The notes under the pieces were generated by a model. The model was not told the DNA's origin. It searched no databases and worked only from the letters and a program-made list of their open reading frames with translations. The position numbers were made by a program, and so were the translations under genes. From Microvirga terrae (lineage in GTDB: Bacteria; Pseudomonadota; Alphaproteobacteria; Rhizobiales; Beijerinckiaceae), in contig NZ_CP102845.1 of assembly GCF_013307435.2 (NCBI RefSeq), positions 2,781,001-2,845,000 on the forward strand: DNA of 64,000 nt, written 5' to 3'. Shown one piece after another: positions 9,462 through 18,249 of this stretch. Within the stretch, counting starts at the first letter, position 1. Each line of letters starts with the position of its first letter.

Positions 9462-9521
9462 GTCTCTCGCATGTGACGGGAATGGCGAGGGAACGCAGGG
9501 TCCGTCCCCTCGCCTGCCCGA

Positions 9522-10655
9522 TCAGGCCGCCTTCTGGGCTCCGGAGCCAGGGCTGCCCCACACCTCTTCGGCGATCTCGACGATCATGCGCAGCTTGGCC
9601 CATTGCTCGTCCTCGGCCAGGGTGTTGCCCTCCTCGGTCGAGGCGAAGCCGCATTGAGGCGAGAGGCAGAGCTGATCGAGATCGACATATTTCGTCGCCT
9701 CGTCGATCCGGCGCTTGATGTCGTCCTTCTTCTCGAGGATCCCGGTCTTGGAGGTCACGAGGCCGAGAACGACGGACTTGCCCTTCGGCAGGAACCGCAG
9801 GGGCTCGAAGCCCCCGGCGCGGTCCGTGTCCCATTCCATGAAGTAGCCGTCTACCGGCATGCGGTTGAACAACACCTCCGCGACCGGCTCGTAGCCGCCC
9901 GACGCGATAAAGGTCGAGCGGAAGTTGCCGCGGCACAGGTGCATGGTGATCGTCAGATCCTCCGGCTTGTCCCTCAGCGCCTCGCGCACCATGCCGGCAT
10001 AGATCTCGGGCTGCTTTTCCGGATCGTCCCCGCGCTGGCGCAGCATCTCGCGCTGCTCCGGATCGCAGAGATAGGCGAACGAGATGTCGTCGAGCTGGAG
10101 ATAGCGGCAGCCGGCATCATAGAAGGCGTGAACGGCCTTGTTGTAGGCCCGGCCGACATCCGCGTAGAAGTCGTCCATGTTCGGGTAGACGCCCATGTTC
10201 ATCATCTTCCGCCCGCCGCGGTAATGGAGCATGCTCGGTCCCGGAATGGTCATCTTGGCGACCCGGTCCGTGTTGTCCTTCACGAAGCGGAAATGGTCGA
10301 TCATCGGGTGATGGCCGGAAAAGCCGACCTTGCCGGTGATCCGCAGCGCCTTCGAAATGCCGACGCCTCCCTTGAAGTTCATGCCGGAATCGGCCTCGAC
10401 GGACGTCACGCCGTCGAGATGCTCCAGAAAGTCGAAGTGCCAGAAGGCGCGGCGGAACTCGCCGTCCGTCACTGCCTGCAGGCCGATCTCCTCCTGACGC
10501 TTGATCAGGGCCCGGATCTCGCGGTCCTCGACCTCCTTCAAGGCCTCGTCCGAGATCTCGCCGTCGTGATGCTTGTGGCGCGCTTCCTTCAAGGCAGCGG
10601 TACGGAGCAGGCTGCCGACCATGTCGGCGCGGAAAGGCGGTTTGGTGCGTTGCAT
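9522..10655 (-). CDS. MetE-like cobalamin-independent methyltransferase (YxjG/YxjH type)
   Basis: A 377-residue single-barrel protein matching the C-terminal half of cobalamin-independent methionine synthase. It keeps the zinc ligands of that family: His and Cys in MHLCRGN, Glu in MEWD and Cys in SPQCGF. The N-terminal half of MetE is absent, as in the short YxjG-type proteins whose methyl donors are mostly unproven. GGAGG sits 7 bases before the ATG. It lies 23 bases after livF and before the extradiol dioxygenase, inside an aromatic-catabolic operon. One inference is that it handles a methyl group released from a methoxy- or methylated substrate; a role in methionine synthesis is the conservative reading. 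Confidence 0.85.
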   Translation of the reverse strand: MQRTKPPFRADMVGSLLRTAALKEARHKHHDGEISDEALKEVEDREIRALIKRQEEIGLQAVTDGEFRRAFWHFDFLEHLDGVTSVEADSGMNFKGGVGISKALRITGKVGFSGHHPMIDHFRFVKDNTDRVAKMTIPGPSMLHYRGGRKMMNMGVYPNMDDFYADVGRAYNKAVHAFYDAGCRYLQLDDISFAYLCDPEQREMLRQRGDDPEKQPEIYAGMVREALRDKPEDLTITMHLCRGNFRSTFIASGGYEPVAEVLFNRMPVDGYFMEWDTDRAGGFEPLRFLPKGKSVVLGLVTSKTGILEKKDDIKRRIDEATKYVDLDQLCLSPQCGFASTEEGNTLAEDEQWAKLRMIVEIAEEVWGSPGSGAQKAA

Positions 10656-10678
10656 GGGCGTTCCTCCAGATGAAAAAT

Positions 10679-11413
10679 CTAACGCGCGGCCACCCGGGCC
10701 GGCTTCTTCTTGGCCGTCACCCCGAGATGCTGTTCGAGAGCCGCCGGGTCATCGATCAGCGACCGGCTTGTACCGGCATGCACGATGGTGCCGCGGTCGA
10801 GGATGACGGCATTGTCGGTCACGCCGAGGATCTTCTGGGCATGCTGCTCCACCACGATGGCGGACATCCCCTCCTGACGGATGATCCGGTTCAGGGCCGC
10901 CAGCAGCTCCTCGATGATGATGGGTGCGAGACCCTCGGTCGGCTCATCCAGCAGCATGAGCTTGGGATTGAGCACGAGCGCGCGGGCGATGGCCAGCATC
11001 TGCTGCTCGCCGCCGGAGAGCTGGTTGCCGAGATTGGAGCGACGCTCCTTCAGGCGGGGAAACATCTCGTAGGCGCGGGCCAGCGTCCAGGGTCCGGGGA
11101 GCGCCACCGCGGTGATGTTCTCCTCCACGGTCAGGGACTTGAAGATGTTGCGCTCCTGCGGCACCCAGCCGATCCCGGCGAGCGCCCGCCTGTCCGGGCG
11201 GATTGCCGTGACGTCCCGGCCGTCGAGCCGGATCGAGCCGCCGCGCAGCCGGGTCACGCCGATGATCGTGTTGAGCAGGGTCGTCTTGCCGGTGCCGTTG
11301 CGGCCGAGCACCGCCAGGGATTCCCCTGGTTTGAGCCGGAGGTCGATGTTCGAGATCACGACCGCCTCCCCGTAGCCGGCGGAGACCTGGCTGAGTTGCA
11401 GAAGATCACTCAT
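10679..11413 (-). CDS. livF: Liv-type ABC importer ATPase LivF
   Basis: A 244-residue ATPase of the branched-chain amino acid (HAAT) importer family. Walker A is GRNGTGKTT, the signature LSGGEQQ, Walker B LMLLDEPTEGLAP, and it has the LivF-type switch histidine (VVEQHAQKIL). Start taken at the ATG at 11413 (MSDLLQLSQV), which overlaps the livG stop by 8 bases; a longer frame upstream is only the out-of-frame livG. It forms one of two ATPases under LivH/LivM. Linkage to Rieske and ring-cleavage genes suggests an aromatic acid cargo rather than an amino acid; that is inference from context. Confidence 0.92.
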   Translation of the reverse strand: MSDLLQLSQVSAGYGEAVVISNIDLRLKPGESLAVLGRNGTGKTTLLNTIIGVTRLRGGSIRLDGRDVTAIRPDRRALAGIGWVPQERNIFKSLTVEENITAVALPGPWTLARAYEMFPRLKERRSNLGNQLSGGEQQMLAIARALVLNPKLMLLDEPTEGLAPIIIEELLAALNRIIRQEGMSAIVVEQHAQKILGVTDNAVILDRGTIVHAGTSRSLIDDPAALEQHLGVTAKKKPARVAAR

Positions 11414-12158
11414 CGATGCTCTCCCCGAGATAGACCGCCCGAACCCTCGGGTCGGTCGAGACCTCGTCGACGCTGCCTTCGGTGAACAGCGCACCGTTGA
11501 CCAGGACCGAGATCCTGTCCGCGAAGCTGAACACCAGATCCATGTCATGCTCGATCAGGAGAACTGACACATCCCGCGGCAGAGCCGCCACCGTGGCGAG
11601 CAGTTCGTGCCGCTCGGCCTCCGGCACGCCGGCGGCCGGCTCGTCGAGCAGGAGCACCCGCGGCCGGCAGGCGAAGGCGACGGCGATCTCCAGCAGACGC
11701 TGCTTACCGTAGGCCAGGTTCGATGTGCGCTCGTCTAGCACATCGGTCAGGCGGAAGCGCTGCGCGATCTCGACGATCTCGTCGACGATCTCGCGCTTGC
11801 TGCCGATCACCCGCCACCAGTCGCGCCCTCCTCCCATGCGCTCGGAGACCGCCAAGCCGAGCGTTTCGAGGGGCGTCATGGCCGGGAAAAGCTGGTTGAT
11901 CTGGAACGTTCGGGCAAGACCGCGCTGGACCCGCAGTTCGGGCCGCAGGCGCGTGATGTCCTGACCTTCCAGCAGGATCTGCCCCGATGTGGGGGCGAGC
12001 ACTCCCGTGAGGAGGTTGATGAACGTGGTCTTACCGGCGCCGTTCGGCCCGATGAGGGCGTGGCGGGCGCCCTGCTCCAGCCTGAACGTCACGTTGTCCG
12101 TGGCCACGAGGCCGCCGAAGCGCTTGATGAGGCCCCTGGTTTCGAGAGCGGGCGCCAT
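11406..12158 (-). CDS. livG: Liv-type ABC importer ATPase LivG
   Basis: A 250-residue ATPase with Walker A GPNGAGKTT, the LivG-specific insertion around ARTFQINQLFPAMTPLE, signature LAYGKQR and Walker B VLLLDEPAAGVPE. The start at 12158 (MAPALETRGLIKRFGG) begins one base after the livM stop. It is the second ATPase of the importer and is translationally coupled on both sides. The LAYGKQR signature is normal for LivG proteins, where LSGGQ is relaxed. Confidence 0.92.
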   Translation of the reverse strand: MAPALETRGLIKRFGGLVATDNVTFRLEQGARHALIGPNGAGKTTFINLLTGVLAPTSGQILLEGQDITRLRPELRVQRGLARTFQINQLFPAMTPLETLGLAVSERMGGGRDWWRVIGSKREIVDEIVEIAQRFRLTDVLDERTSNLAYGKQRLLEIAVAFACRPRVLLLDEPAAGVPEAERHELLATVAALPRDVSVLLIEHDMDLVFSFADRISVLVNGALFTEGSVDEVSTDPRVRAVYLGESIDE

Positions 12159-12159
12159 G

Positions 12160-13197
12160 TCAGACCTCCCGGGCTTTCGTCGTCGGCAGAGGCTGCGAAG
12201 CATCCGCCACGAGGCTGCGCCTCGAGCGCGGCCACAGGGCCCGGATGCGGTCCGTCAGCCGCTCGCGCCCTGCCAGCACGAGAAGGACGAGGATCAGGCC
12301 GATCCAGAACTGCCAGTATTGCGGCGTCCAGGCGGACAAGACGTCCTGCAGCACCTTGAAGAACACGGCCCCGATGAGCCCGCCGTAGAGATAACCGACG
12401 CCGCCGATCACCAGCACGAGCATCACGTCCGCCGAGCGGTGGAAGGCGAGCACGTCGAGGGACACGAACTGGGTGGTCTGCGCCAGCAGGGCGCCGGCAA
12501 TCCCTGCATAGGCGGCTGCCAGCGTGTAGATCGCCACGAGGCGGCGGTTGACGGGGATTCCGACCGCCCTGGCCCGCAGGGGATTGTCGCGGATCGAGCG
12601 CAGCGACAGCCCATAGGGCGATACGACGATCCGGCGTGCCAGGACGAACAGCACGAAGGTCACCACGAGGCTGTAGGTGTAGGCGACCGTGCCGAAGATG
12701 TCGAACTCGAACAGGCCGAGGATCGGCCCCATGCTGATGCCCTGGAGACCGTCCGCGCCGCCGGTGAGCCACGACATCTGGTTGGCGAGTTCGCCGAGGA
12801 CGAGAGCGACGCCGAGCGTCACCATGAGCTTGGTCAGGTCCGATCCGCGCAGGACGAGGAAGCTGGTGACGAACCCGAGGATCGCCGCGGCGAGTGCCGC
12901 GACGGCCAGGCCCACGAGGGGATCGCCGATTCCGTTCCTGGCGAGGATGCCGGCCGCATAGGCGCCCAGGCCGAAGAACGCGGCATGACCCAAAGATACG
13001 ATGCCCGCATAGCCGAGGATCAGGTCCAGAGACAGGGCGAACAGGCCGATGATCGCGACCTCGTTCAGGATGAGGTGGCGCTCGGGCAGGAAGAACAGGG
13101 TCGCGGCCGCCATGAGCCAGAAGGCGATCTCGCCCCAGCCCCATCGGCCTCTCCGGCCCAGGGCCGCCCTTACGTTATCGGCAGTATTCGACTGCAT
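12160..13197 (-). CDS. livM: Liv-type ABC importer permease LivM
   Basis: A 345-residue, highly hydrophobic inner-membrane permease with the family motif GYAGIVSLGHAAFFGLGAYAAG and the EAA-like segment RAVGIPVNRRL near the middle. I place the start at 13197 (MQSNTADN), preceded by AGGAAA at 7-base spacing, rather than at the ATG 30 bases upstream that would overlap livH and has no good ribosome site. It partners with LivH. The C-terminus ends in a short basic cytoplasmic tail. Confidence 0.9.
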   Translation of the reverse strand: MQSNTADNVRAALGRRGRWGWGEIAFWLMAAATLFFLPERHLILNEVAIIGLFALSLDLILGYAGIVSLGHAAFFGLGAYAAGILARNGIGDPLVGLAVAALAAAILGFVTSFLVLRGSDLTKLMVTLGVALVLGELANQMSWLTGGADGLQGISMGPILGLFEFDIFGTVAYTYSLVVTFVLFVLARRIVVSPYGLSLRSIRDNPLRARAVGIPVNRRLVAIYTLAAAYAGIAGALLAQTTQFVSLDVLAFHRSADVMLVLVIGGVGYLYGGLIGAVFFKVLQDVLSAWTPQYWQFWIGLILVLLVLAGRERLTDRIRALWPRSRRSLVADASQPLPTTKAREV

Positions 13198-13216
13198 CGG
13201 CTTGTTTCCTGTCGGT

Positions 13217-14071
13217 TCAGCGCGCACGGGCGAAGAGCCCCTGTGGGCGGAGAACGAGAACGACGATCATCAGCGTGTAGATGACGAAGGCGCCTAGGCT
13301 CGGCACGTAGTACTTCCCGGCCACGTCGGCGATCCCGAGCAGCAGGGAGGCCAGGAAGGGACCGGTGATGCTCGTCGTCCCGCCGACGGTCACGACGATC
13401 AGGAAGTAGATCATGAACTTGAGCGGGAACGTGGGGTCGAGCCCCAGGATCTCGGCCCCGAGGGCGCCGCCCAGCCCCGCGAGGCCGGACCCCACCGCGA
13501 ATGTGGCGGCGAAGATCACGCTGACGTTGATGCCGAGCCCTCGCGCCACGCGGGGATCGTCCACGGCGGCCCTCAGGCGGCTGCCGAACCGGGTCCGGGT
13601 GAGAATGAATTGCAGGGTCACCACCAGAACGCCGCAGACCGCGATGATGAAGCTGCGGTAGAGGCCGACCTGGATCCCCAGGATCTCGACCCGCCCCTGC
13701 AGCCAGGTGGGGATGCGGATCATCTGCTGCTGCGATCCCATCGTGTAGTCGACGGCGGCCACCGCCATGAACACGAGGCCGATGGAGAACAACACCTGAT
13801 CGAGATGGCTGCGCGTGTAGAGCTGCTTGTAGAGGGTCCGTTCGAGCACGAGACCCGCGAGGGCCGGGACGAGGAAGGCCAGCGGCAGCGTCAGGAGGAA
13901 CGGAACCCCGTAGCGGTTCATCAGGACGGCCGTCACATAGCCGCCCGCCATGGCGAAGGCCCCGTGCGCCAGGTTGACGAAGTTCATCAGCCCCAGGGTC
14001 ACGGCAAGCCCGCAGGCCAGCACGAACAGCAGCATGCCGTAGGCCATACCGTCAAAGAGAATGGTCAGCAC
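13217..14071 (-). CDS. livH: Liv-type ABC importer permease LivH
   Basis: A 284-residue permease with about eight membrane segments and the LivH motif LGLMNFVNLAHGAFAMAGGYV. The best start is a GTG at 14071 (VLTILFDGMAYGM), which has GGAGAG five bases before it. An ATG at 14107 in the same frame lies inside a strong hairpin (14094-14121) and looks unlikely. It is the first translocator gene after the binding protein; the hairpin between the two may reduce downstream expression relative to the binding protein. Confidence 0.9.
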   Translation of the reverse strand: MLTILFDGMAYGMLLFVLACGLAVTLGLMNFVNLAHGAFAMAGGYVTAVLMNRYGVPFLLTLPLAFLVPALAGLVLERTLYKQLYTRSHLDQVLFSIGLVFMAVAAVDYTMGSQQQMIRIPTWLQGRVEILGIQVGLYRSFIIAVCGVLVVTLQFILTRTRFGSRLRAAVDDPRVARGLGINVSVIFAATFAVGSGLAGLGGALGAEILGLDPTFPLKFMIYFLIVVTVGGTTSITGPFLASLLLGIADVAGKYYVPSLGAFVIYTLMIVVLVLRPQGLFARAR

Positions 14072-14093
14072 CGGTCTCTCCAGGAAACGTAAC

Positions 14094-14121
14094 GCAGGCG
14101 CCGTCATGCGACGGCGCCTGC
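14094..14121 (-). terminator. Strong hairpin between binding-protein gene and livH
   Basis: A near-perfect inverted repeat, CAGGCGCCGT (14095-14104) and ACGGCGCCTG (14111-14120), 10-11 bp stem and 6-base loop. It lacks a run of T after the stem on the minus strand, so it looks like a leaky terminator or a 3' RNA-stabilising stem for the upstream binding-protein message rather than a full stop. The second Liv operon has a comparable hairpin in the same place (41936-41965). Confidence 0.6.
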
Positions 14122-14129
14122 CACTGCGA

Positions 14130-15293
14130 TCAGTTGGACTTGGCGGCTTTCACCGGGTCCTTGACGTTCGGGATCGTGGCGAACTCCACGTTGTAGAGCT
14201 CCCCGTCCTTCCGTTCGACCTTGCGCACGTAGATGTTCTGCACGATGTCGCGGGTCTGCGGATCGATGGAGACCGGGCCGCGCGGGCTCGTCCAGCTCAT
14301 GCCCTTCATGGCGTCGATCAGCGCCTGGCCTCCCTGGCCGCTGGTCTTCTTCAGGCCCTCATAGATCAGATGCATGCCGTCGTAGCCGCCCACCGCCATG
14401 AAGTTCGGCCGCATGCCGTTGTTGGCCTTCTTGAACGCCTCCACGAAGGCCTTGTTCTCCGGGCTGTCATGGGCTGCCGAGTAATGCTGGGTCGTGATCG
14501 CCCCGAGCGCCACGTCGCCCATGTTGTTGAGCAGGTCGTCGTCCGTCACGTCGCCGGGGCCGATCAGCCTGATCCCGCTCTTGTCGAGGCCGCGTTCCAC
14601 GAACTGCTTCATGAACTGCGCGCCGATGCCTGACGGCACGAATACGAACAGGGCGTCGGGCTTGGCGTCCGCCACCTTCTGCAGGAACGGCGAGAAGTCC
14701 GGGTTGGCCAGCGGCACCCGCAGGTTCTCCACCTGCCCGCCCTTGGCCGTGAAGGCTGTGGTGAACGCCTTCTCGGCGTCGATGCCCGGCCCGTAATCCG
14801 ACACGAGCGTCGCGACCTTCTTGATGCCGTTCTGGGCCGCCCAGTCGGCCATGGGCACGGTGGCCTGCGGCAGGGTGAAGCTGGTGCGCACGATGTAGGG
14901 CGAGGCCTCGGTGATGGTCGCCGTGGCGGCCGCCATCACGACGGCGGGCACCTTGGCCTGGGTGGCCAGAGGCGCCGGCGCGAGGGCGAGCGGCGTGAGG
15001 CCGAAGCCCGCCATGACGGCGATCTTATCGTTGACGATGAGTTCCTGGGCGAGGCGCTTGGTGACGTCGGCCGTGCCGGTGTCGTCCTTGACGATGAGCT
15101 GGATCTTCTTGCCCGCCACCGTGTCGCCGTTCTGCTGCATGTAGAGCTTCGCCGCCGCCTCGATCTGCCGGCCCGTCGACGCGAAGGGGCCGGTCATCGG
15201 CAGGATCAGGCCGATCTTCAGGGGCTCCTGGGCCAACGCGGCCCCGGTCAGGGCCAGGACGGCCGCGGCCCCTAGAAATGTCCGTCTCAACAT
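14130..15293 (-). CDS. Liv-type ABC importer periplasmic binding protein (aromatic acid candidate)
   Basis: A 387-residue type I periplasmic binding protein with a Sec signal peptide (MLRRTFLGAAAVLALTGAALA, cleavage near residue 21) and the family opening LKIGLILPMTGPFASTGRQ. GAGG lies just before the ATG. The gene sits 31 bases after gntR and upstream of livHMGF, so it is the cognate binding protein of that importer. It is nearly identical over its C-terminal third to the product of 18304-19479. The aromatic cargo is inferred from the operon; the fold and role as a solute receptor are secure. Confidence 0.92.
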   Translation of the reverse strand: MLRRTFLGAAAVLALTGAALAQEPLKIGLILPMTGPFASTGRQIEAAAKLYMQQNGDTVAGKKIQLIVKDDTGTADVTKRLAQELIVNDKIAVMAGFGLTPLALAPAPLATQAKVPAVVMAAATATITEASPYIVRTSFTLPQATVPMADWAAQNGIKKVATLVSDYGPGIDAEKAFTTAFTAKGGQVENLRVPLANPDFSPFLQKVADAKPDALFVFVPSGIGAQFMKQFVERGLDKSGIRLIGPGDVTDDDLLNNMGDVALGAITTQHYSAAHDSPENKAFVEAFKKANNGMRPNFMAVGGYDGMHLIYEGLKKTSGQGGQALIDAMKGMSWTSPRGPVSIDPQTRDIVQNIYVRKVERKDGELYNVEFATIPNVKDPVKAAKSN

Positions 15294-15324
15294 GTTTCCT
15301 CACTCCCTCTTCGGCTTTTCGCCA

Positions 15325-16080
15325 TTAGGCGCGGACGCGCCGTTTGATGAGCGCAGAACCCGGCACAAGGTCCATGTCCCTCTGGTTTGTCAGCGCTCTT
15401 TCCAGATTTCGGTGGGCGATGCGGGCATGCTCGCGCATGATCGCCTCGGCCCGGCTGCCCTCGCGCCGCTCGATGGCGGTCAGGACGCAGCGATGCTGGT
15501 CCTGGGCGACGGTCAGAATGTGATGCAGCTCCGGCGAGCGCGATTGAACGGGAACCAGCGCGCTCGCCGAGGCGAACGGCAGGGCGCTCGCCCGCTCGAT
15601 CTGACGTGCCAGGGGCGGAGAATCCGCCATGTCGATCAGGATCCGGTGAAAGCGGGCGTTGAGCTCGACATATTGCGACAGGTCGATCTCGAGCATGTCG
15701 CGACGGATGACCTCGTCGATGTCGTCGAGGCATGATGCGGCCTCGACGAGCTCGGAGCGGCCGACGCCGTGCTCGGCGGCGAGGCGTGCCGCCAGTCCTT
15801 CCAGCGTTCCGCGGATCTCGATGGAGATGAAGACTTCCTTCTCGGAGAAGGCTTTCACGGCGAAGCCGCCGGACGGGATCGCTTCCAGAAGCCCCTCTTC
15901 CTCGAGACGGACAAGGGCCATTCGGACCGGGGTGCGGGAGACGCCGAGGCGCTCGACCATCTGCAGCTCGGAGACACGCTCGCCCGGGTTCAGGGCTCCA
16001 CGAAGGACCAGTTCGCGCAGGGCAAGCTGTGCCTTCACGGTTTGGGAGAGGGAGCGGTCGCCGGGCTTCTCGATGCTCAT
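15325..16080 (-). CDS. GntR-family regulator, FadR/FCD type
   Basis: A 251-residue regulator with an N-terminal winged helix (ELVLRGALNPGERVSELQMVERLGVSRTPVRMALVRLEEEGLL) and a C-terminal all-helical FCD ligand domain with candidate metal-binding residues (NARFHRILIDMA, EHARIAHRN). The true start is the ATG at 16080, sharing one base with the reductase stop (TGATG); a much longer frame upstream is a shadow of the reductase. Being inside the operon, it probably regulates it through the two TGTATACA palindromes before the Rieske gene. It resembles VanR-type regulators of vanillate demethylase genes, which also repress until the substrate arrives; the inducer here is unknown. Confidence 0.88.
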   Translation of the reverse strand: MSIEKPGDRSLSQTVKAQLALRELVLRGALNPGERVSELQMVERLGVSRTPVRMALVRLEEEGLLEAIPSGGFAVKAFSEKEVFISIEIRGTLEGLAARLAAEHGVGRSELVEAASCLDDIDEVIRRDMLEIDLSQYVELNARFHRILIDMADSPPLARQIERASALPFASASALVPVQSRSPELHHILTVAQDQHRCVLTAIERREGSRAEAIMREHARIAHRNLERALTNQRDMDLVPGSALIKRRVRA

Positions 16081-17054
16081 CAGGCCGCCCTGTCCGCCGT
16101 GTCGATGGTGATGCTGCCCCCTGCGACCCGCGACACGCAGGTGCAGAGTTTGGCGTTGGCAGCCTTCTCCTCGTCGCTGAAGAAGACGTCGCGATGATCG
16201 ACGATGCCGTCCACCTCCAGGATGGAGAGCGCGCAGAGGCCGCATTCGCCGCGCCGGCAATCCGAGATCATGGCGACTCCGGCCGTTTCGAGGGCGTCGA
16301 GCATGGTCTGGTTCTGCGGCACGTCGACCACGAGGTCGAGCCGGGGAATGCAGACCTTGAAGGGCTGAGAGGCAAAGCGCCCGCTGTTGCCGAAAGTTTC
16401 GAACCGGAGCTGGTCGACCGGGCGGCCGCTCTGCTGCCAGGCGCGCTTGGCCGCCTCCAGCAGGCCGATCGGCCCGCAGACGTAAAGCTCGCCGCCGGGC
16501 GCGAGCCGGGCGATCTCGGAATCGAGATCCACCCTGCCCCCGTCCGCGTCGACGAACATCTGCAGCCGCTCGCCGACCCGCTCGCGCAGCTCGTCGGCAA
16601 GGGCCGCATCCTCCCGCCGCCGGCAGGCGTAGAGCACCCGGAAATCCGCATCGATCTCCGCCAGCGCCATCGCCATGGTGAAGATCGGCGTGATCCCGAT
16701 GCCTCCGGCGAGGAGCAGGTATTCCGGTCGTCCCCGGCCGAGATCGAAGTGATTGCCCGGGGTCGAGATGGTGAGCTGGGCCCCCGGCTTGAGACCCCAC
16801 ATGTAGGCGGAGCCGCCCCGGCTGTCGCCGAGGAGCTTCACGGCGATCCTGTAGAGGCCGTCGGAACAGGGGCCCACGATCGAGTAGGACCGCACGTCCG
16901 GCCTCTCGCCGATCTGCACATTCACGTTGATGTGGCTGCCGGGCGTCGGGGCGACGAAGTCTCCCGAGGGCTCGATCTCGAAGAGCCGGATGTCCGGGGA
17001 GAGATCCCGGGTCCGGAGCAGCTTCGCGGCCCGCCATTCGATTTGTTCGGCCAT
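16080..17054 (-). CDS. Oxygenase reductase, FMN/NAD/[2Fe-2S] (VanB / phthalate dioxygenase reductase type)
   Basis: A 324-residue electron-transfer protein. It has a flavin domain (RSYSIVGPC for FMN binding), an NAD domain (LLLAGGIGITPIFTMAMAL and YVCGPIGLL) and a C-terminal plant-type ferredoxin with Cys at DCRRGECGLC and KLCTC. This order, flavin-NAD-ferredoxin, is that of class IA reductases such as VanB. Start at the ATG at 17054 (MAEQIEWRA), 8 bases after the Rieske stop. It delivers electrons from NADH to the Rieske oxygenase encoded just upstream. Confidence 0.9.
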   Translation of the reverse strand: MAEQIEWRAAKLLRTRDLSPDIRLFEIEPSGDFVAPTPGSHINVNVQIGERPDVRSYSIVGPCSDGLYRIAVKLLGDSRGGSAYMWGLKPGAQLTISTPGNHFDLGRGRPEYLLLAGGIGITPIFTMAMALAEIDADFRVLYACRRREDAALADELRERVGERLQMFVDADGGRVDLDSEIARLAPGGELYVCGPIGLLEAAKRAWQQSGRPVDQLRFETFGNSGRFASQPFKVCIPRLDLVVDVPQNQTMLDALETAGVAMISDCRRGECGLCALSILEVDGIVDHRDVFFSDEEKAANAKLCTCVSRVAGGSITIDTADRAA

Positions 17055-17062
17055 GGTCGACC

Positions 17063-18145
17063 CTACTCGGCCGCCTGGCTCGGCACGTGCGGTTGCGGGC
17101 CGTATTCGTCGTCCAGCATCCGGTCGATCAGCTTGCGCGCCCACAGGGCGCCCGCGTCGATGTTGAGGTTGTAGAACGGCATCCTGGGATTCCGGTCGAT
17201 GGCGACCTGCTGCGCCTCGAGGACCACGTGGTCCTGGTCGTAGACGCCCTTGCCCTCGTTGACATGGGCCTTGTTGATGTCCCGAGTCAGCTGCTCGTCA
17301 TCCGTCCGGAAGGTTCTGACGAAGTTCCAGAAATAGTGGCAGGAGCCGTCCTTCTCCGGCGTGATGGCGGCCAGGAAGGCGCCGTTGACGCCCTGTGAGC
17401 GGTCGCCCTGCGGGGCGCCTGTTCCGGTCACGGCGACGCCCACGTCGCCGACGACCGTGGACGGCGCCTGGAAATAGATGATCTGCCACCGGTCCACATG
17501 CGCGCCGGGACGATTGAGCTGCCGGGCCCAGAACGGCGGCGGCTCGATGTTGATCATCCAGCGCGTCACGGTGGCCGTGTGGTCCGTATGCGTGACGTCG
17601 AAGGGCGCGCTGGTGATCGCCTCGTCGCCGATGCTGCCCGCATGCACGTAGGTCTCGTGCGTCAGGTCCATGAGGTTGTCGATCACGAGGCGGTAGTCGC
17701 ATTTCAAGCTGTAGAAGGTGCCGCCCTCGCCGACCCAGTCGGTGCCGTCGTTCCAATGGAAGTCCGGGATCTTGGCCGGATCCGCCAGTGCGGGATCGCC
17801 CGGCCAGATCCACACGAGGCGATGCCGCTCGGCCACGGGATAGGAGCGCACGCAGGCCGACGGGTTGATGGTCTTCTGCGCCGGCATGTAGGTGCACCGG
17901 CCGGCGGAATTGAACACGAGGCCGTGATAGCCGCAGATCACCTGGTCGCCTTCGAGGCGACCCATCGAGAGCGGCAGCAGGCGGTGCCAGCAGGCATCCT
18001 CGAGGGCGGAGACCTGGCCGTCCGTGCGTCGGTAGAGAACGACATCCTTGTCGCAGATCGTCCGGGCCGCGAGCTCGTGCCTGATCTCATGGCTCCAGGC
18101 TGCGGCGTACCAGGCATTGAGGGGATAAGCCTTGGCGTGCGTCAT
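17063..18145 (-). CDS. Rieske non-heme iron oxygenase (vanillate O-demethylase oxygenase-like)
   Basis: A 360-residue oxygenase alpha subunit. The Rieske [2Fe-2S] motif is CWH (about residue 52) and CGYH (about 71), and the mononuclear iron site is in DNLMDLTHETYVH. The size and the WHRLLPLSMG sequence after the first motif are as in VanA/aromatic O-demethylase-type monooxygenases rather than two-subunit ring dioxygenases. It has GGGAG seven bases before the ATG and is first in its operon, with a GntR-type operator about 20 bases upstream. A methoxylated or carboxylated aromatic substrate is likely, but the exact one cannot be read from the sequence; it is not necessarily vanillate. Confidence 0.88.
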   Translation of the reverse strand: MTHAKAYPLNAWYAAAWSHEIRHELAARTICDKDVVLYRRTDGQVSALEDACWHRLLPLSMGRLEGDQVICGYHGLVFNSAGRCTYMPAQKTINPSACVRSYPVAERHRLVWIWPGDPALADPAKIPDFHWNDGTDWVGEGGTFYSLKCDYRLVIDNLMDLTHETYVHAGSIGDEAITSAPFDVTHTDHTATVTRWMINIEPPPFWARQLNRPGAHVDRWQIIYFQAPSTVVGDVGVAVTGTGAPQGDRSQGVNGAFLAAITPEKDGSCHYFWNFVRTFRTDDEQLTRDINKAHVNEGKGVYDQDHVVLEAQQVAIDRNPRMPFYNLNIDAGALWARKLIDRMLDDEYGPQPHVPSQAAE

Positions 18146-18164
18146 CTGTTTTCTCCCTGAACAG

Positions 18165-18176
18165 ACTGTATACAGT
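18165..18176. promoter_or_regulatory. GntR-type operator 1 upstream of the Rieske gene
   Basis: The perfect 12-bp palindrome ACTGTATACAGT lies 20 bases before the Rieske ATG. A TGT-AT-ACA core of this kind is typical of FadR/FCD GntR regulators, and a GntR gene is in this operon. Its position would overlap the transcription or translation start, fitting repression. Confidence 0.6.
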
Positions 18177-18249
18177 TGAGGACCGACAACAACTATACTT
18201 GCGGCTAATACGGGCTTTTGCGGTGCAAAATCAGTCAGGATGATCCGGG

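Noticed and set aside
15325..17037. 570-codon frame ending in the GntR regulator
   Set aside because: The upstream part is an out-of-frame shadow of the reductase; the regulator starts at 16080.
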